NCBI RefSeq assembly: GCF_921293095.1
Contig: NC_060252.1
Location: 79,194,866-79,258,865 of the forward strand
Origin: Ischnura elegans
Lineage: Eukaryota; Arthropoda; Insecta; Odonata; Coenagrionidae
Reading direction: 5' to 3'
DNA: 64,000 nucleotides
Positions 1-12,155 of this stretch are shown here, one piece after another. The translations under genes were made by a program, and so were the position numbers. Below the pieces are notes generated by a model. That model did no database searches and was not told the DNA's origin. It saw only the letters and a list, made by a program, of their open reading frames with translations. How positions within the stretch are numbered: position 1 is the stretch's first letter; every line of letters begins with the position of its first letter.

Positions 1-122
1 TTAGCGATATACAGAAAATCCATCTTGATCTAGGTGAGCTACACGGGCTATACTTTGACGGAAGGATATACAATACCATAGTAATAGAAATGATTGAATT
101 GAAAGAGTACTGCCGGACAGAA

Positions 123-287
123 CCCATTAATGCCCAGAAGATTTTTTTCTAAAAATTTTACTTTTTTTGCTTAAATTATGATTAGGCATCATACCTGATG
201 CGGGAAAAAATATTTTAAAAAATCTCTAACATTTGCATAGTACTTAATCCTACACGTATCTTAAGATACATCTGGGCACTTAAGGGG
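123..287. mobile_element. Short MITE-like element with piggyBac-type (TTAA class) ends
   Basis: The left end reads CCCATTAATGCCCAGAAGAT. The right end reads ATCTGGGCACTTAAGGGG, its imperfect reverse complement. The same terminal sequence recurs at 2331-2370 (left-type) and 2699-2738 (right-type, followed by TTAA). The roughly 165-bp interior is AT-rich and non-coding. Its target duplication is decayed (agaa on the left, tcaa on the right). It could instead be the left terminus of the larger piggyBac element spanning 123-2734. Confidence 0.5.
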
Positions 288-430
288 TCAAAAATGCACA
301 TTATCATTTAATTGTGTTTTTGCACGTTTTTGCTATATAATTCATTGCCCATGCCTTCATCAGTAGTTTTTAATACTTGAATTAGAATTATTATGCATCA
401 AATAATATAATTTTGAGTATTATTATAGTA

Positions 431-1390
431 TTATAACGTGAACAATTTACATTTGCATTTTGAAATTTTACAGCAGTGTGATACTGTATCCGAGTTTTTT
501 ATACCGTAACCATCCCTGTACAACTGATACATCCAAGTCTCATCTGAAATGTTTGAACCACCATTTTTATTCCTGATTGTTGTCCGGTAATTTATCAGGA
601 ATTGATCACACATGTCCACTCCACCCATGTGAGAATTGTAGTCCGTGATCGCCACTGGCATTTTGGAAACAGAATAACAAACAGGAGTTTTCATTTTTTT
701 ATGTATACTAATAGTAATCAATTCTGATATGAATAAGTTGTCAGCAAACATGTTTGTACCTGGTGGTAATTTTCACTCATCCACTAGTCCTAAAAGTACT
801 TCTCCTTGACCAAGATCTGTTCTCTGAAGGTTGGCTACAGCAGGATAAAGGTTGACTTGATTCGAAATTACACCATAATTTTAACCATAATCTTACTCGT
901 TTCCCTCTAATTCATTGCTTGCAGCCATATCTACTACAGTAGAGGTTGATTGATTCATCCACCAAACAGTATTCTCCAGCGCTTACAATTTTGAAATTCT
1001 AGTTCAAAACCTCAAACTAAGGTTGAACTTTATATAGCCTATCCTTGCGATCATTCTTCCCATTATAATAATTATCTGCCAGATGCAGAAACCTTAACAT
1101 TTCTTCAAACCTGTTCCTTCGCATTGACTGAGAAAGTATTTCGATGGTGCAGTCTGGAGATGACCTCCGATAAAGCCATCAACTAAGTAGGCGGTGACCG
1201 GAGAGAAGCAATATTCCAAACACTTCATAAATCACTTCGATTTGTACGTACGAAGAATGTACTAACATTTTTAACAATTGTTCATAAAATTTGTCTTGAA
1301 TTTTTTCTGCTGACAGCGCTGATGTTAGAGCTATTTCAGATTTGTTTCACCTCTGCTCCATCACTAAGGTACGTCTTCTCTTCTCAGCGG
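431..1390 (-). pseudogene. Degenerate piggyBac transposase
   Basis: Transposase relic read right to left. Around 1380-1000, shifted frames give EVFGILLLSGH, then RNRFEEMLRFLHLADN and LYKVQP, which is the N-terminal DDE_Tnp_1_7 pattern. Around 970-760, stop-broken frames give VDESIN and RGKRVRLWLKLW, matching the central domain. At 751-431 an open stretch carries the hallmark DYNSHMGGVDMCDQF followed by YRTTIRNKN, the C-terminal catalytic-domain signature. Several stops and frameshifts separate these blocks and no cysteine-rich zinc-finger tail is visible, so it is dead. Functional members cut and paste at TTAA. The flanking TTAA-type terminal repeats at 123 and 2734 suggest that this relic belonged to a roughly 2.6 kb element. 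Identity is certain at family level. Confidence 0.92.
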
Positions 1391-1736
1391 TAAATGGGAG
1401 CCCCTATGCTGTTTTCTTGACTTATATAGCAAGCGGTGTGCAACAAAAGCAACAAAAAAGTATTTACAGATGAGACGATTGAAAAGTCTTTAAAGCGCAG
1501 ATTCCTCCTTATGTCAGGTATATCTTTCGGAGACTCGAATTTGAATACAAAGTACAGAGTTTTTGGTGATGGAGCGTAGTACAAAGTTTCTTTATCAAAG
1601 TTCACCAAAGTTGCTTATTTCGCACACTGATTTCCGGCTTGCAAATTGGATATTATTGCCAGTGGAAAGTTGAACGAGAAACAAAGTAATCAATCCATTC
1701 CACCGTCGGCGATACAGAATACAAGTAATGCAATGA

Positions 1737-2036
1737 CATTGGCAGATACATATGGGGGGCGAAGGGGGAGCGCGCCCCCCTCTTACCTGACCGCCCGCAT
1801 TGCCTAACAGGGCAGAACTACAATTGTAACTCTTTCATATCATAAGATGGCATTGCCTTGTACATATAATAATTATATAATATATATTATAATAATAATG
1901 CCTTGTTTATAATCATTTTATATAAAACTTTCCTAAACTTTGCACGTGACTTGATTATTTTTCATTACGATACAAGTAAAGATAGCTCAAGATATTTTTT
2001 GTGCCCCCCTTGAATTCTTTTCTGTATCCGCTACTG
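1737..2036. mobile_element. hAT-like MITE inserted in the piggyBac element
   Basis: The left end CATTGGCAGATACA mirrors the right end, whose reverse complement is CAGTAGCGGATACA. The form CAGnGGCGGATNCA is typical of hAT termini. The 8 bp outside the element agree at 6 of 8 positions (tgcaatga at 1729-1736, tgccagga at 2037-2044), as expected for an old 8-bp target duplication. G/C runs lie just inside both ends (ggggggcgaaggggg on the left, gcccccctt on the right). No coding capacity is seen. Confidence 0.6.
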
Positions 2037-2330
2037 TGCCAGGATAGGCAACTTGATATTGCGAGTATTTGCATTTCCAAAAATCCAATACTGACTCATT
2101 TTCTGCTTCCAGGGAAGGTACTTCATCACAATTCAAATGAGGATGCACAACAATTCTGAGAAAATTCCTGTTTTCCTGTATTTACCTAATTGTTCAATAT
2201 TATACTTCATGAAATGGCAGGAATATAAATTTGTCTTCGATCTATCACATAATTAGGTTTATAAAATTATTACTTATTCATCTAATGAATAAATAGAATG
2301 AAACATACCTATGAGTCAAAACTTGAATTT

Positions 2331-2738
2331 TTAGTGCCATAAGTGCCCAGACGTATCTTTAGATACGTCAAAACTTTACGGATTAGTTTTGTGATGAGCT
2401 TGAAAGAAAAATGAATCTCTTTAAAACGATAATATTCCTTATACATTTAAAATAAAACAGGTAAAAACTGGATTCAGATAACTCAATGGTTTATGTGAAA
2501 ATTTAATTTTCACATGACCATAGCGTAGCGATTTCTGAGTAGTTCATGACCAGCCATGTGTAAGTAAGCGTAACAATTGCAAATATTGGCTTAAATAATC
2601 TAAATCACTTGTATACCATTTGAAGACTTTATTTTGTCATATTACGTAAAGAAATCGCAATAACAACAAACCACAGAGTATTTAGGAATTTTTAAAGTGT
2701 GATGTATCTAAAGATACGTCTGGGCATTAATGGGTTAA
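2331..2738. mobile_element. TTAA-type terminal inverted repeats bounding a 0.4 kb non-coding segment
   Basis: The left end contains AAGTGCCCAGACGTATCTTT. The right end contains ATCTAAAGATACGTCTGGGC followed by ATTAATGGG and TTAA. The two ends are inverted copies, and each carries the small palindrome GTATCTTTAGATAC. Either this is a separate MITE or its right end is the right terminus of the piggyBac element. Confidence 0.5.
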
Positions 2739-2751
2739 AGCGGATCACCAG

Positions 2752-3960
2752 TCTCTAATAAAAGAACCGGATTTTGTGTATTTGAGTCATGTTTCTCCAA
2801 GCTCCGGGTCTGCTAAAGATGTAGTGGTCTCCATATTATCTTATCTCTCTGATCAAGGAGTATCATTAGAGTACTTAGGGTTAGTTTGCTGTGATGGCAC
2901 GAACATCAACATTAGATGGAAAGGTGCACTATTAGAAAGCTCGTAGGAAACATTGGACCTTCGCTGGAGTGGGCAGTTGGTTTACTTCATTTCATTGAAT
3001 TACTTTTGTTATATTTTTCAGTATTTAGATGGTGAAACAAGTGGCCAAAAATCATTTAGTGGGCCAATTGGACTAATCTGAATGGTAATGGAAAGTTTCC
3101 AATTCTGCATTTCCAAGCAATTCAATGTGAAATTCTACAAGTTGATAGATAAATTTTAAGCAAGGACAAAAGATACCTTATTGACATTAGACAAGCAATC
3201 ACAAGTGCTGAATTTCCAAATGACTTACCAAACCATGATCCTGGACCAATTTTACATGCTCGATGACTCGTGTGGACAGAGCAATGGAAACCTCTCGATA
3301 CATACCTGAATATTAAAAGAAAGTAGTTTTCCCTGTTATTGAATGGAACTCTAACTTTGACCACGCAGAGAACGTATTGATGGCGATGGTTTTTGAATAC
3401 AGAAGGCACATTAGAGAGCTAGGGCTAAAAAGAGTATTTAAGGCCAGACAGACTTAACTAAAAGCAAACCTATCGTAAACTTCATTACTCCTGCTATGAA
3501 CTTCGAAATAAATGACTGTATAGAATTGATTGCCTGGAATAGGTGCTTTCCATTCATTGACACAAGTCGACTTGGGTCGCGGTTTTCGTGTTCCATTCTG
3601 TGTGTGTCGCCGACTGTTGTGACACAAGTCAACAAACGGTAACGCACAGGAATAGGAGAGTTATAAACAGTTTCCGTGAGTCAACACAAGTCGACTCGTG
3701 AGTCACATGAATGGAAAGCACCCAATTAATGAAGAAATAGCTTCCTTCATTGAATCTGGTGATAAACAAGATTGGGATATTATAACTTCCTACATCACAG
3801 GCAAGCAATGGAGCCGTGTGTGAAATTGGTAACAGAGGCATCCCTATGCTTTGTGGCTATCGATCCAGAGATGGATTTATTAGGGCTATATTCAAATCAA
3901 GGTCCATTATGCCCGACTTCACCACAAAATCGCAGTACAAAGTAGTTTTCACAAGCTAAA
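2752..3960 (+). pseudogene. Fossil gene of a repeat-associated protein family of unknown function
   Basis: About 65 codons are open from 2752 and include VYLSHVSPSSGSAKD and EYLGLVCCDGTNIN. In a shifted frame SLEWAVGLLHF follows, then QYLDGETSGQKSFSGPIG at about 3020-3075. Near the 3' end, at about 3850-3950, CGYRSRDGFIRAIFKSRSIM and PDFTTKSQYKVVF are read in one frame. This block order (CDGT, then W...LH, then LDG.TSG.KSFSGPIG, then GFIRA...IMP.F) recalls proteins I remember as hypothetical in arthropods and cnidarians, often multicopy; I do not know their function. At least four stops or frameshifts are present, and a MITE splits the reading frame at 3542-3722. It starts right after the TTAA end of the piggyBac segment. 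Confidence 0.7.
3542..3722. mobile_element. 181-bp MITE inside the fossil gene
   Basis: The left end starts GGTGCTTTCCATTCATTGAC and the right end finishes CATGAATGGAAAGCACC, a near-perfect inverted terminal repeat. The subterminal motif AAGTCGACT is inverted as well (about 33 bp of TIR in total). There is no internal coding sequence. Removing it joins two coding-like stretches of the host fossil, so the insertion came later. A clear target duplication is not visible. Confidence 0.8.
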
Positions 3961-6900
3961 ATTTAAAAGAAGGACAAAAAATTTTAATATTGTAAATAGC
4001 AGTAGCCCTCATTGGTTGGATGGATGGAGGGTGTGGGTAGAACTCAAAGTGCAGCCACCTCTCCGCGGTGAGTTCTGGATTGTTTAAATATAATTAAATC
4101 ATATATAAACAAAGGAAGAGCTTCATAATCAAACATGTATTTTAGCCTAAAATATTACCTTAAGTAATTATTACACAACTCTGAAAAACCGGCAAAATTG
4201 CAAAATTTATGCATTTTTAATGATCTGGTGCGATCGGTAATAACAGTTTAAAACCATAAATATGCATATATTAATAATAACCTATGCTATTTGTAACCAT
4301 TTTTTGCTGTGGCGTTAAAAGATATTAATTTTATTTCATTTTTTTACAACGAAAAAAAAACAATTTTTTTCATTTTCGTCATTTTTTCAGGTGCTTTGCG
4401 GGATCGGAAGATGACGTCCGATTTTAATAATTCTTTTTTTGTTTTTCTTGTACTAACGTATCGCAACTTTTCCGCGCTATTACGACACCAAATTTGTAAC
4501 TTGAGTTTTTTCGCACCAGCCTACAGTATACAGCTACGGCTCATTATGAAGAAACAAGCAGTTGTATCTCCAATATATTTCACTGAAATATAACAACTAA
4601 AGACAATTATAGGAGCAACGTACCTAAATATCTTCGCAATCGCTAGCAGAAAGTTTTCTGGGAGGAAATGGGTTAAAGGTTTCACTTCAACGGGAACGGT
4701 TCATTTCCTACGTGTCACGTTGTTGCCTCTAGCTATGAAAGAGTCATTAATCGATTCGTTTAAAGATCCAATAGGTCTCGGAATGTGGTCATATTCATTC
4801 GTAAATACAGAAAAAAAAACCACTAGGTAATGCAGTGAAGGACATGGACACATTTTACTTTCTATCGCAAGTTCTTGGCGGCTAAAATCACGACATAAAA
4901 AGTGAAGGTTCATTAATTCCTTCTAGGAGAACTGCTCTTTGAGGGAACGAATCGATCTAAAGAGAGGCAACAACTAACAAAGTGCCGATGTGGGAGAAAA
5001 AGTGATCCGCTTGGTAGGTGTTTATGACGTGATCAGTTTATCTGCAGAATGGTTTAGGTCTTCGCTTTTTCTCCGCGAATGGCTGGAGAAGATTGCGACG
5101 GATTAAGAAACGGAAAAATTGGGGTCTCTGTATTTTTTTAAGTATAATACCACAATTGAGAATAAATAAAAACAAATTGATGAGCGTGAGTATTAATATG
5201 ATATAGATGCAATGTCAGAGTTTGCGGAAACTTATTAACCTAGCGCGACTTTACCCTCTTAGAGCTATCCTTTTTCGCGGAGCTCTGGCGAGAAATGCGG
5301 AGGGTATTTTAACAAAATTTAGCAACTAAGAAAAAAAATAAAAAGCAAATTATTACATATCCAAATGCGGTTTTTTTAATTGATGAGGTTAACCTGGTTA
5401 ATATTGAAAAAATATTTTTACGTTTACTGAAATATAAATATTTTTATTGCAATGTAACAAAGTTAAACAAACTTTTCTTAACAATAACTTTTTGATTTTC
5501 AGACACAATATTGATATATATTTTTTAAACTTTTTCTAATGACGTTACTGTTTGAACAAACTAAGTACAATTAAAAATAAATAAGAAAAAAATCATATAA
5601 TATCAGAGTATCTGAGTGACTCAGAGATCACAATATCAGAGTTGTCAGAGACGGAATTATCCTCATCATTCAGATATTCGCTCAAGTCTTCTTCTTTTGT
5701 ATAATCATCATCATTACGCATCGATAACAGGTAAATTGCAAGTTATTCATCCACTTTTTCGTTTGGAGTTGCCATTTCAGGTAACCGAAACAAAAATATA
5801 AGATTGCTTGAAATAGCTTTAGACACAACCACACACCTCCTCGGTCATAAGAGAAGTATTTTCCTCATGTTCTATGATCAATGTATTCACTATCTCAAGG
5901 CAGAAAAAAATAAAGCCCTTACACGTAGGGAACTTCTAATAGTGCAATTCCATTCCACAGGGTCTCAATGATTTGCTAGAAAGGATGAAAGGAGAGACCA
6001 AAATGATTACAAAGTAATCCTTTCATATGTTCATGGAACGTAACACAATATACTGAGTTAGCAGTTCTGAATCAAAAAACTTCACCAAAACGCATTTATT
6101 TGAAAGCGGGACTATCAGGTTATAAGCCATCGGGTATCTGATCGCGAAGGAAAGAAAACTCATCGGAAAAATTATACCTTAGGTTGATAGATAGATCTTG
6201 GATTGCGCTGTGCTTCCCGACTGGGAAAGAACCAACTGAAATTATAGTATCATTTATGTTTTATCAAATGTATTTCAAAGTGACGATAAAAATAAATAAA
6301 ATGTGTTGCATAAAGCAGACAATCTACACTTTTGAAAGAACAAAACTCATAAATCATTCAATATAAATGTGTATGAGTTACAGCAAATTAAATAATGGAC
6401 TACGTAAGAACCAATATTTCGTCCCGCCGCAATTTTCACCCGAGCGGCAAAAACCGAAATTTTGGCCCGCTTAATGCTAAACCAGTTCGTTTTTTAAATT
6501 ATTTTATTTCAATTCGAGTTTTTAAACTGAGAACTCGCTCTATTTTTCTTTGTTTAAAATTCCATTTTCCTTGGCATAGGTCGTCATATGAGAAGACACT
6601 TTTTCGTCTCGAAACTTAGCTCATAAAACGTGAAATATCATACAAAATGGTGCGGGTGTTCTCATTTTGTATTCAGAAGAGCAATTTACCAAATTTTGTC
6701 AAAATTATTTATCTCAGGGTTCATTTTTTTCAATATCTTTACGATTTTCTATACACTGCACAGCCATTGTTTAGAATGTTCTCCTTAAGGAACTCCTGAT
6801 CCTCTGCTTTTAGCCATAGGCTATTGACAAAGCTTTATCACCATGAATAAATAAAATTAGAGTAGAGAGTCACCGGGCCTGATAAAGAGGATTCGTTTGG
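3961..6900. other. AT-rich interval with nothing assigned
   Basis: Short open frames only, all without splice support or recognisable motifs. Homopolymer A/T runs are frequent. I see no repeat boundaries. Confidence 0.4.
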
Positions 6901-6917
6901 GTGGAAATTGTTTTGAG

Positions 6918-7092
6918 GGGAGAGGAGAGTGGTGTATAGTGTTGCCTTCCCACCCAGAACAATCGGGTTCGAATCCCAACGGCGGCAGAAATTTTTCAGA
7001 GACCTACTGATCCCTGTTGAGTGATTTGTGGAGGACGCGTTAAGTATTAAGCGGTCGGGCCATCAAGCCGTGGTCTCCTTGAGGCCTTTATA
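6918..7092 (+). repeat. tRNA-derived SINE, copy 1
   Basis: The head contains an A-box-like GTGGTGTATAGTG and a B-box GGGTTCGAATCCC, spaced as in a tRNA. The body, which runs from the CAGAAATTTTTCA segment through a region ending AAGCCGTGGTCTCCTTG, is shared with the reverse-strand copy at 30240-30600. Shared sequence beyond the tRNA part is what makes this a SINE rather than a tRNA pseudogene. Confidence 0.75.
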
Positions 7093-7147
7093 TATGACCG
7101 TGATTTATACTTAAACCCGGCGAGGACCAAATTTGGCAGTCAGTTTT

Positions 7148-7195
7148 AACCCTGATAACGATGAGGCAGTTTCTCATCGAAACTTTGGCCTTAAA
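7148..7195 (+). other. Hammerhead-like hairpin motif
   Basis: CCCTGATAACGATGAG, a 7-nt loop, then CTCATCGAAACTTTGGCC. The stem CGATGAG/CTCATCG is perfect, and GAAAC follows directly. CTGATAA stands where CTGANGA is expected. It is the same layout as the Penelope-type ends elsewhere in the window. Confidence 0.45.
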
Positions 7196-7779
7196 CAGAC
7201 TCTCCCGGTGCCAGAAGCGAGAAGATTTTATCAATTGCTCCTCCCTCTTCTTTTCTTCTTTTCCTCTTTCACTTCTGCTCCACTTATTTGCAAAATCCAA
7301 TTTGTCGTTATGATGATTTGTTTCTATGATCGCAGCGCCGCCAGCGGATTTTGTTGGCAGTTTTTTTTTAACTGTTCCCCATGTTCAATTTTAAATGAGT
7401 AGCTGGATGAAGAATTGAAAATTTACTGCTTTGATAATTTAAACGAGGATTTCAAACGGTTTTAGGGGGTCGATGGAATGATTTTTGTCGTATCTCGTCT
7501 TGTTCACCCCAAACATTTGTAAGCATGAGTGATTGGTCGGAAATAGGTTTTACAATATATTATACACATTCGCCAGGGAAAGCCTACGACCATTTATCAA
7601 GCTAATACCGATACCGAGTTTCTCTCCACCCTTCCGTCATGGTGCTAATGACGTCCATTGTCAGTCATATCCTCCGAATGCCATACCATACCTGTTGTTT
7701 CGGCGCGACTCTTAGTTTATATTGCACATATCTGTGGGAATGCCGAAATAATGCGCAACACAATTCCTAAATAAGGTGC

Positions 7780-8760
7780 GTTCTCCTGCGACGATGGCGA
7801 GGTTCCAACTAGCAAAGGATGAAACGTCAAGGGACCTCCTCCTCCTTGAGCGACACCCTCCTCCATTACGCGCAAATATTAGAGGGCGCCCAGGGAGCCA
7901 GCCAGAGCCCCCTCTGCTGCAAGCAAGGGTGGACGCCAACACCGCCACCACCACCACATTGGGGAGAAAGAGGGTTAAAAGGGGTCCCGGCACTCTCTCC
8001 ACCCACTTTTTGCAACATGCCCTCACCTACCCCCTCCATTATTTCCTCCCATATTCCCCAACCCGTCTCCCAACCCCCTTGTCCCTCCCCCGCCGTCGTT
8101 TTTTGCCAAGTTGAGCAATTTGCCGCAGACGCAATTGAATTTGCTTCTCCATTTGGGAGAGCATTTTGGGAGAGGGGGTTGGTTGAGCAGAGAGTTGGCG
8201 GGAGAGATGCCTCATCCCCCCCCCCCCCCCCCCCCCCCCCGCTCCCAGAGCCGCTGCACAACCCCACCTTATGTAACGAAGCGAGAGGAAGTGAGGGAGG
8301 AGGGTGGTTTGGGTCCCTGGCGTTTTAAAGTTTCGCCTCTCCTGCAAACCCCTCCCCTAGAACGCCTACCAGCCACCCACTCAGCCTCCCCCCGCCTTCC
8401 CACACGAGTGTCTATGTTCGTCACCGACAGAATTTGACAGCGCCGCCCTCGTATGGCAAATTGTGCACAGCACAAAAGAAGAGGTCCTCGAGAGAGAAAA
8501 AAATCCCCTTTTTCCCGAACGACCTGCTTTTACCTTCGTGAGTTTCATCGCTCTATCCTCCGGTGGCATCGCCACGCTGTGATTTTGGGGACGCCTCTCT
8601 TGTGTGCCCTTGCAAAGAGGCGACGATCTGACAGATTCGTGCACCTTGAGAGCATTTCACGGGGCTCTGGGAAAGTGGAATTCCCGGGAAAACTGCGGCG
8701 CCAATTTCTCTGCAAATTTGAGGTGAATTTATTTTCTTACGTTCCACTCACCCGGCGAAA
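7780..8760. other. GC-rich block with a 25-nt poly-C tract
   Basis: About 1 kb of much higher GC content than its surroundings, with a run of 25 C at 8216-8240. Overlapping open frames on both strands here come from low stop-codon density in C/G-rich sequence. They have biased composition (Pro on one strand, Gly on the other) and are not good gene candidates. The block may be a promoter or 5'-exon region. One weak plus-strand possibility is an ATG at 8453 reaching a donor-like CTTC|GTGAGT near 8537. Confidence 0.4.
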
Positions 8761-8833
8761 AGATACTTCAAGAGAAGGGTGCGGCGTCAAAAAGCATCTG
8801 CTATCAGTTTCTACTTCAATATCCGTAAAATGA

Positions 8834-10990
8834 AAACTCATGGCTTATTACTGCCTTTGAGAATCCTTGGAAAACATCACATTTTTATGGTTTTCCTCAC
8901 GAAATAACTCTGAAATGAATTTCGAATGCGTTTCAAGTGTCGACGTTTTGATACGTATGACATTTTTAGTGAAAGAGTTTTTAAGCTGAAATTCCTGAAA
9001 ATGCTATGAAATGGATGTACGACTGATTATTAAGGTATTTATGCATTTATTTGTAAGATATTAAAATCTAAGGAACCTTAGTGCATATTTAGTCATCTAA
9101 CTCCGAAAGAAAGGCAAAAAAGGTATGGGAATCGCCTAGGGTCGTACAAAGAAGGTAAAAAAGAATACAAAATGGATCATATGCCACGTAAATGGTATGT
9201 AGAGTGGATCTCTAACTGCAGAACAACACTATTTCAAACCGCCAAGTGAAGAAAATAGAAGAGGAAATCAAAGTTAATCCCGAAAACGATTCGCTCTGAT
9301 GAAACGGCCATTAAAATACAGTCGTTCCAAATTTCTCCATAAAGGTATGCACAACGAGCGGTGGAGACTGCGAAAAGAAGGAAAATCGTCGAGTGAAAAA
9401 AAAACCAGTTCACACCATTTAGTAAACACAATTACCTCGGAAGGTAATGCGATTATTGGCAATTTTTATCCTCGAGAGTTCGGATTCCAGGAGTAATTTT
9501 TCTGTTTCCGATGAAGTTTTTTCTTCAAAGATCTTTCGATGAGAAATGTCCTAAGCCCAAGAAGCATATTTGAATTCCAATTCAGCGTTTTCATTGCTAA
9601 TAACCCATCACCGTCAGAATTACCTCATCCTTTCAAAGCGTTGTTCATGTAATCTGCTTGCTCATGAACGTGCTCGGAAATAGGATTTCAATAATTATGA
9701 AATAATATTTGAAAGCGTCGACAACGATTAAAACGGGTAAAACGATTGCTGACTGGTAGGGTCACTTAATGAAACAACGAATGCATGATTAAATGATAGA
9801 TTCTAAAATGTTGCTTATGCTAGAAGACACTTATTTTCAAAAGATCTCATAAAAATTATTGCGTTATATAACACTGTACTGAAGAATACAGCATCATCAC
9901 ATGATTAGTATCTCGCGGTCCATGATAATTCGATCCCTACTTATAGATTTTCAATTGAATTCTTATTTATGAATGGAGTTCAAGCTATAATAACCCTTAA
10001 AAACCAATGAAAAAATGTTTCGTTTCTTCCTTGGTAAGCAAGGACGGTCGCAACTTTTGGGTGATAATGGAATTCGATGATGATGATACGCTGTATCGAA
10101 ACCGGTCGCAAATATATTTTATTTTGTGAAACAGCGAAGTCCTTTCTTAGCCTTTGTGCGTCATGAAGGAGTTTCACCATGTTACGCCAACCACCATCGC
10201 ATTTTTTGAAAAATCGATGTGTCCGACCCACTATAATACCCACGGGTACATACCGTGTTTTCTAGGAAAACTCCATGCTGATCGTTTCTCAATAGCTTTT
10301 ATATATGCAAGTGTAATTTCCGTATGCAAATATAATTGGATATAATGTTGAATAACAGTGAAACTGATTGCTTGGGACCCATTTCAAGATCAATATGTCC
10401 ATGATCAAATGTTCTTCTACCGTAAGGAACTGATTGTTTGCGGAAACGAACTTAAAATGTGAATAAACTGTCAGTTACAAAGTTAAAAGACATTTTCAGT
10501 GAGGAAATGGAAGCAAGGCGACGCAAGAGAAACGCTGAGGACTTGTTGTAGACAGGAACTGCAAACGCAGTTGTGGGGGGGTGAGGGATATTTGGTACTG
10601 GTGCAAATCATGATTTCCCATTACAGTTGAAATCGAGTTAACTGCACGGCAGGGATGCTTCGCTATTAATCAACACCTTGTAATGGGAGCAGACGTGAAG
10701 TAAGTTAATACTTGGAGGAGATTCACTGCAGAGCGTATATGCGCTCGATATAACGATAGCGGTATTAGAGTCGGAACCCACATTTTCTCAAGGCTTAAGT
10801 GGTTTCTAGGTTGTTTGCGTCAAGGGATTGCATCCTCTTAAGAAGTCATTGAAATGAGGCTGGAAAAGAACACCGTAAATGGTGACACTGGATATATCTT
10901 CATCCGGGAGTGGAAACCGTTCATTCAAAAAATAACGGAATAGGAGCCAACAATGAGACTTGAATATAAAAGCGCAGAAGAAAGTCGTAC
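8834..10990. other. AT-rich interval, nothing assigned
   Basis: Only short chance frames; no motif, TIR, tRNA box pair or splice-supported frame was found. Confidence 0.35.
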
Positions 10991-10997
10991 AAATATT

Positions 10998-11045
10998 AAT
11001 GCTTTGAAGATGGTATAAGTGTTCCATCGAAACGTTAGCAGCAAA
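10998..11045 (+). other. Hammerhead-like hairpin motif
   Basis: GAAGATGG, a loop, then CCATCGAAACGTTAGC. The 5-bp stem GATGG/CCATC sits directly before GAAACG. It resembles the other Penelope-type termini, but CTGANGA is degraded to TTGAAGA. An AT-rich tail follows. Confidence 0.4.
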
Positions 11046-12155
11046 ATATTTAATTGTATTATTTTATAAATATTTTTATTTATAAATATGCTTCGAAATA
11101 TGTCCAGGAACTGAAATTTGCGCTGAGCAAAAACTTTCAAATGCCGCACGTGGGCAAAGCAAAAAGTTTATGCTTGAATAGATGAGGTTTGCAATTATTT
11201 TTTATTTTTTGTTTCTGGGGTGAATCGATACTCCAAAAAATATTCTCGTTAGGTCTCTTGGAATGCTGTGATTGCTGTCACATCCCAAAATGATTTCCAG
11301 TAGTATGATTATACGCTTTCGCCAATATACGGATTTTCTATGCATGTAATAGCGCAAAGGAAGTATTTTCGTTGCTATGTCATTTTTTACTAATCTGCGT
11401 CTCAGTTAATTACAATGCAAAAATAGCTAAGTTTCGTAACAAATTATTTCATAGGGTAGATGCCGGTGAAATTTTCTATAATTATAATCCCTCATTGAAA
11501 AGCGGTATTAAACTTTTTTCTGTTCCATGGCATATTTTTAATTGCCTGGATTTATTGTGATTAAATTTCAACCTCATAAACATGCAACATTCTGGCGCGC
11601 ATCGATTACCGATTGAAACTATATTCTTTTTTCTGTTTTAAATCTTGGGATTTCATTTAATCGAGCAACCGTGTTTGGTAAGTATTCTTATTTTAGCATA
11701 AATATACACACAAAAATTTAAAGAAAACTGAATAGTTTACAGCGTGACGTCAAATTGATTCGCGTTGAAGTGATTAATATTGTAAATTTATTGTAGGAAT
11801 CTTTAATCCAGGTACCGGTTTCGTCAATGTGAGACATGATCTGCAGCAGGTGCAAAAGATGCTCTTCCATAAATACTCTGGGTCAATTGGAGGGAAAAAT
11901 AGTGATGGCAGGTAAAAATACTATGGGTCAGCAAATAATATCAATACGTAACAATTCTTAATTGCGACTTGTTAATAACTGTCATGGACTGTAGAGCGTC
12001 CACCTTACTGAAGATTAATATTTCCGCAAAAAGTTGGTTTGAACCCCTTCATATCATATTCATTTGTTCGAACTAACGCATGGATGTCCTCAGGGGATGG
12101 ATGAGACGCTTGAAATGTAGCTTTTGAATTTTCTAAGAGGAAAGATCCATCGACA

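Noticed and set aside
2040..2170. hAT transposase C-terminus suggested by VLDFWKCKYSQYQVAYP on the minus strand
   Set aside because: Only one short stretch; no second hAT motif follows, and it lies within the piggyBac-type segment.
7819..8347. Several overlapping 100-170-codon open frames on both strands
   Set aside because: They are Pro- or Gly-rich shadows of a C/G-biased block with a poly-C run; no start context, motif or splice support.
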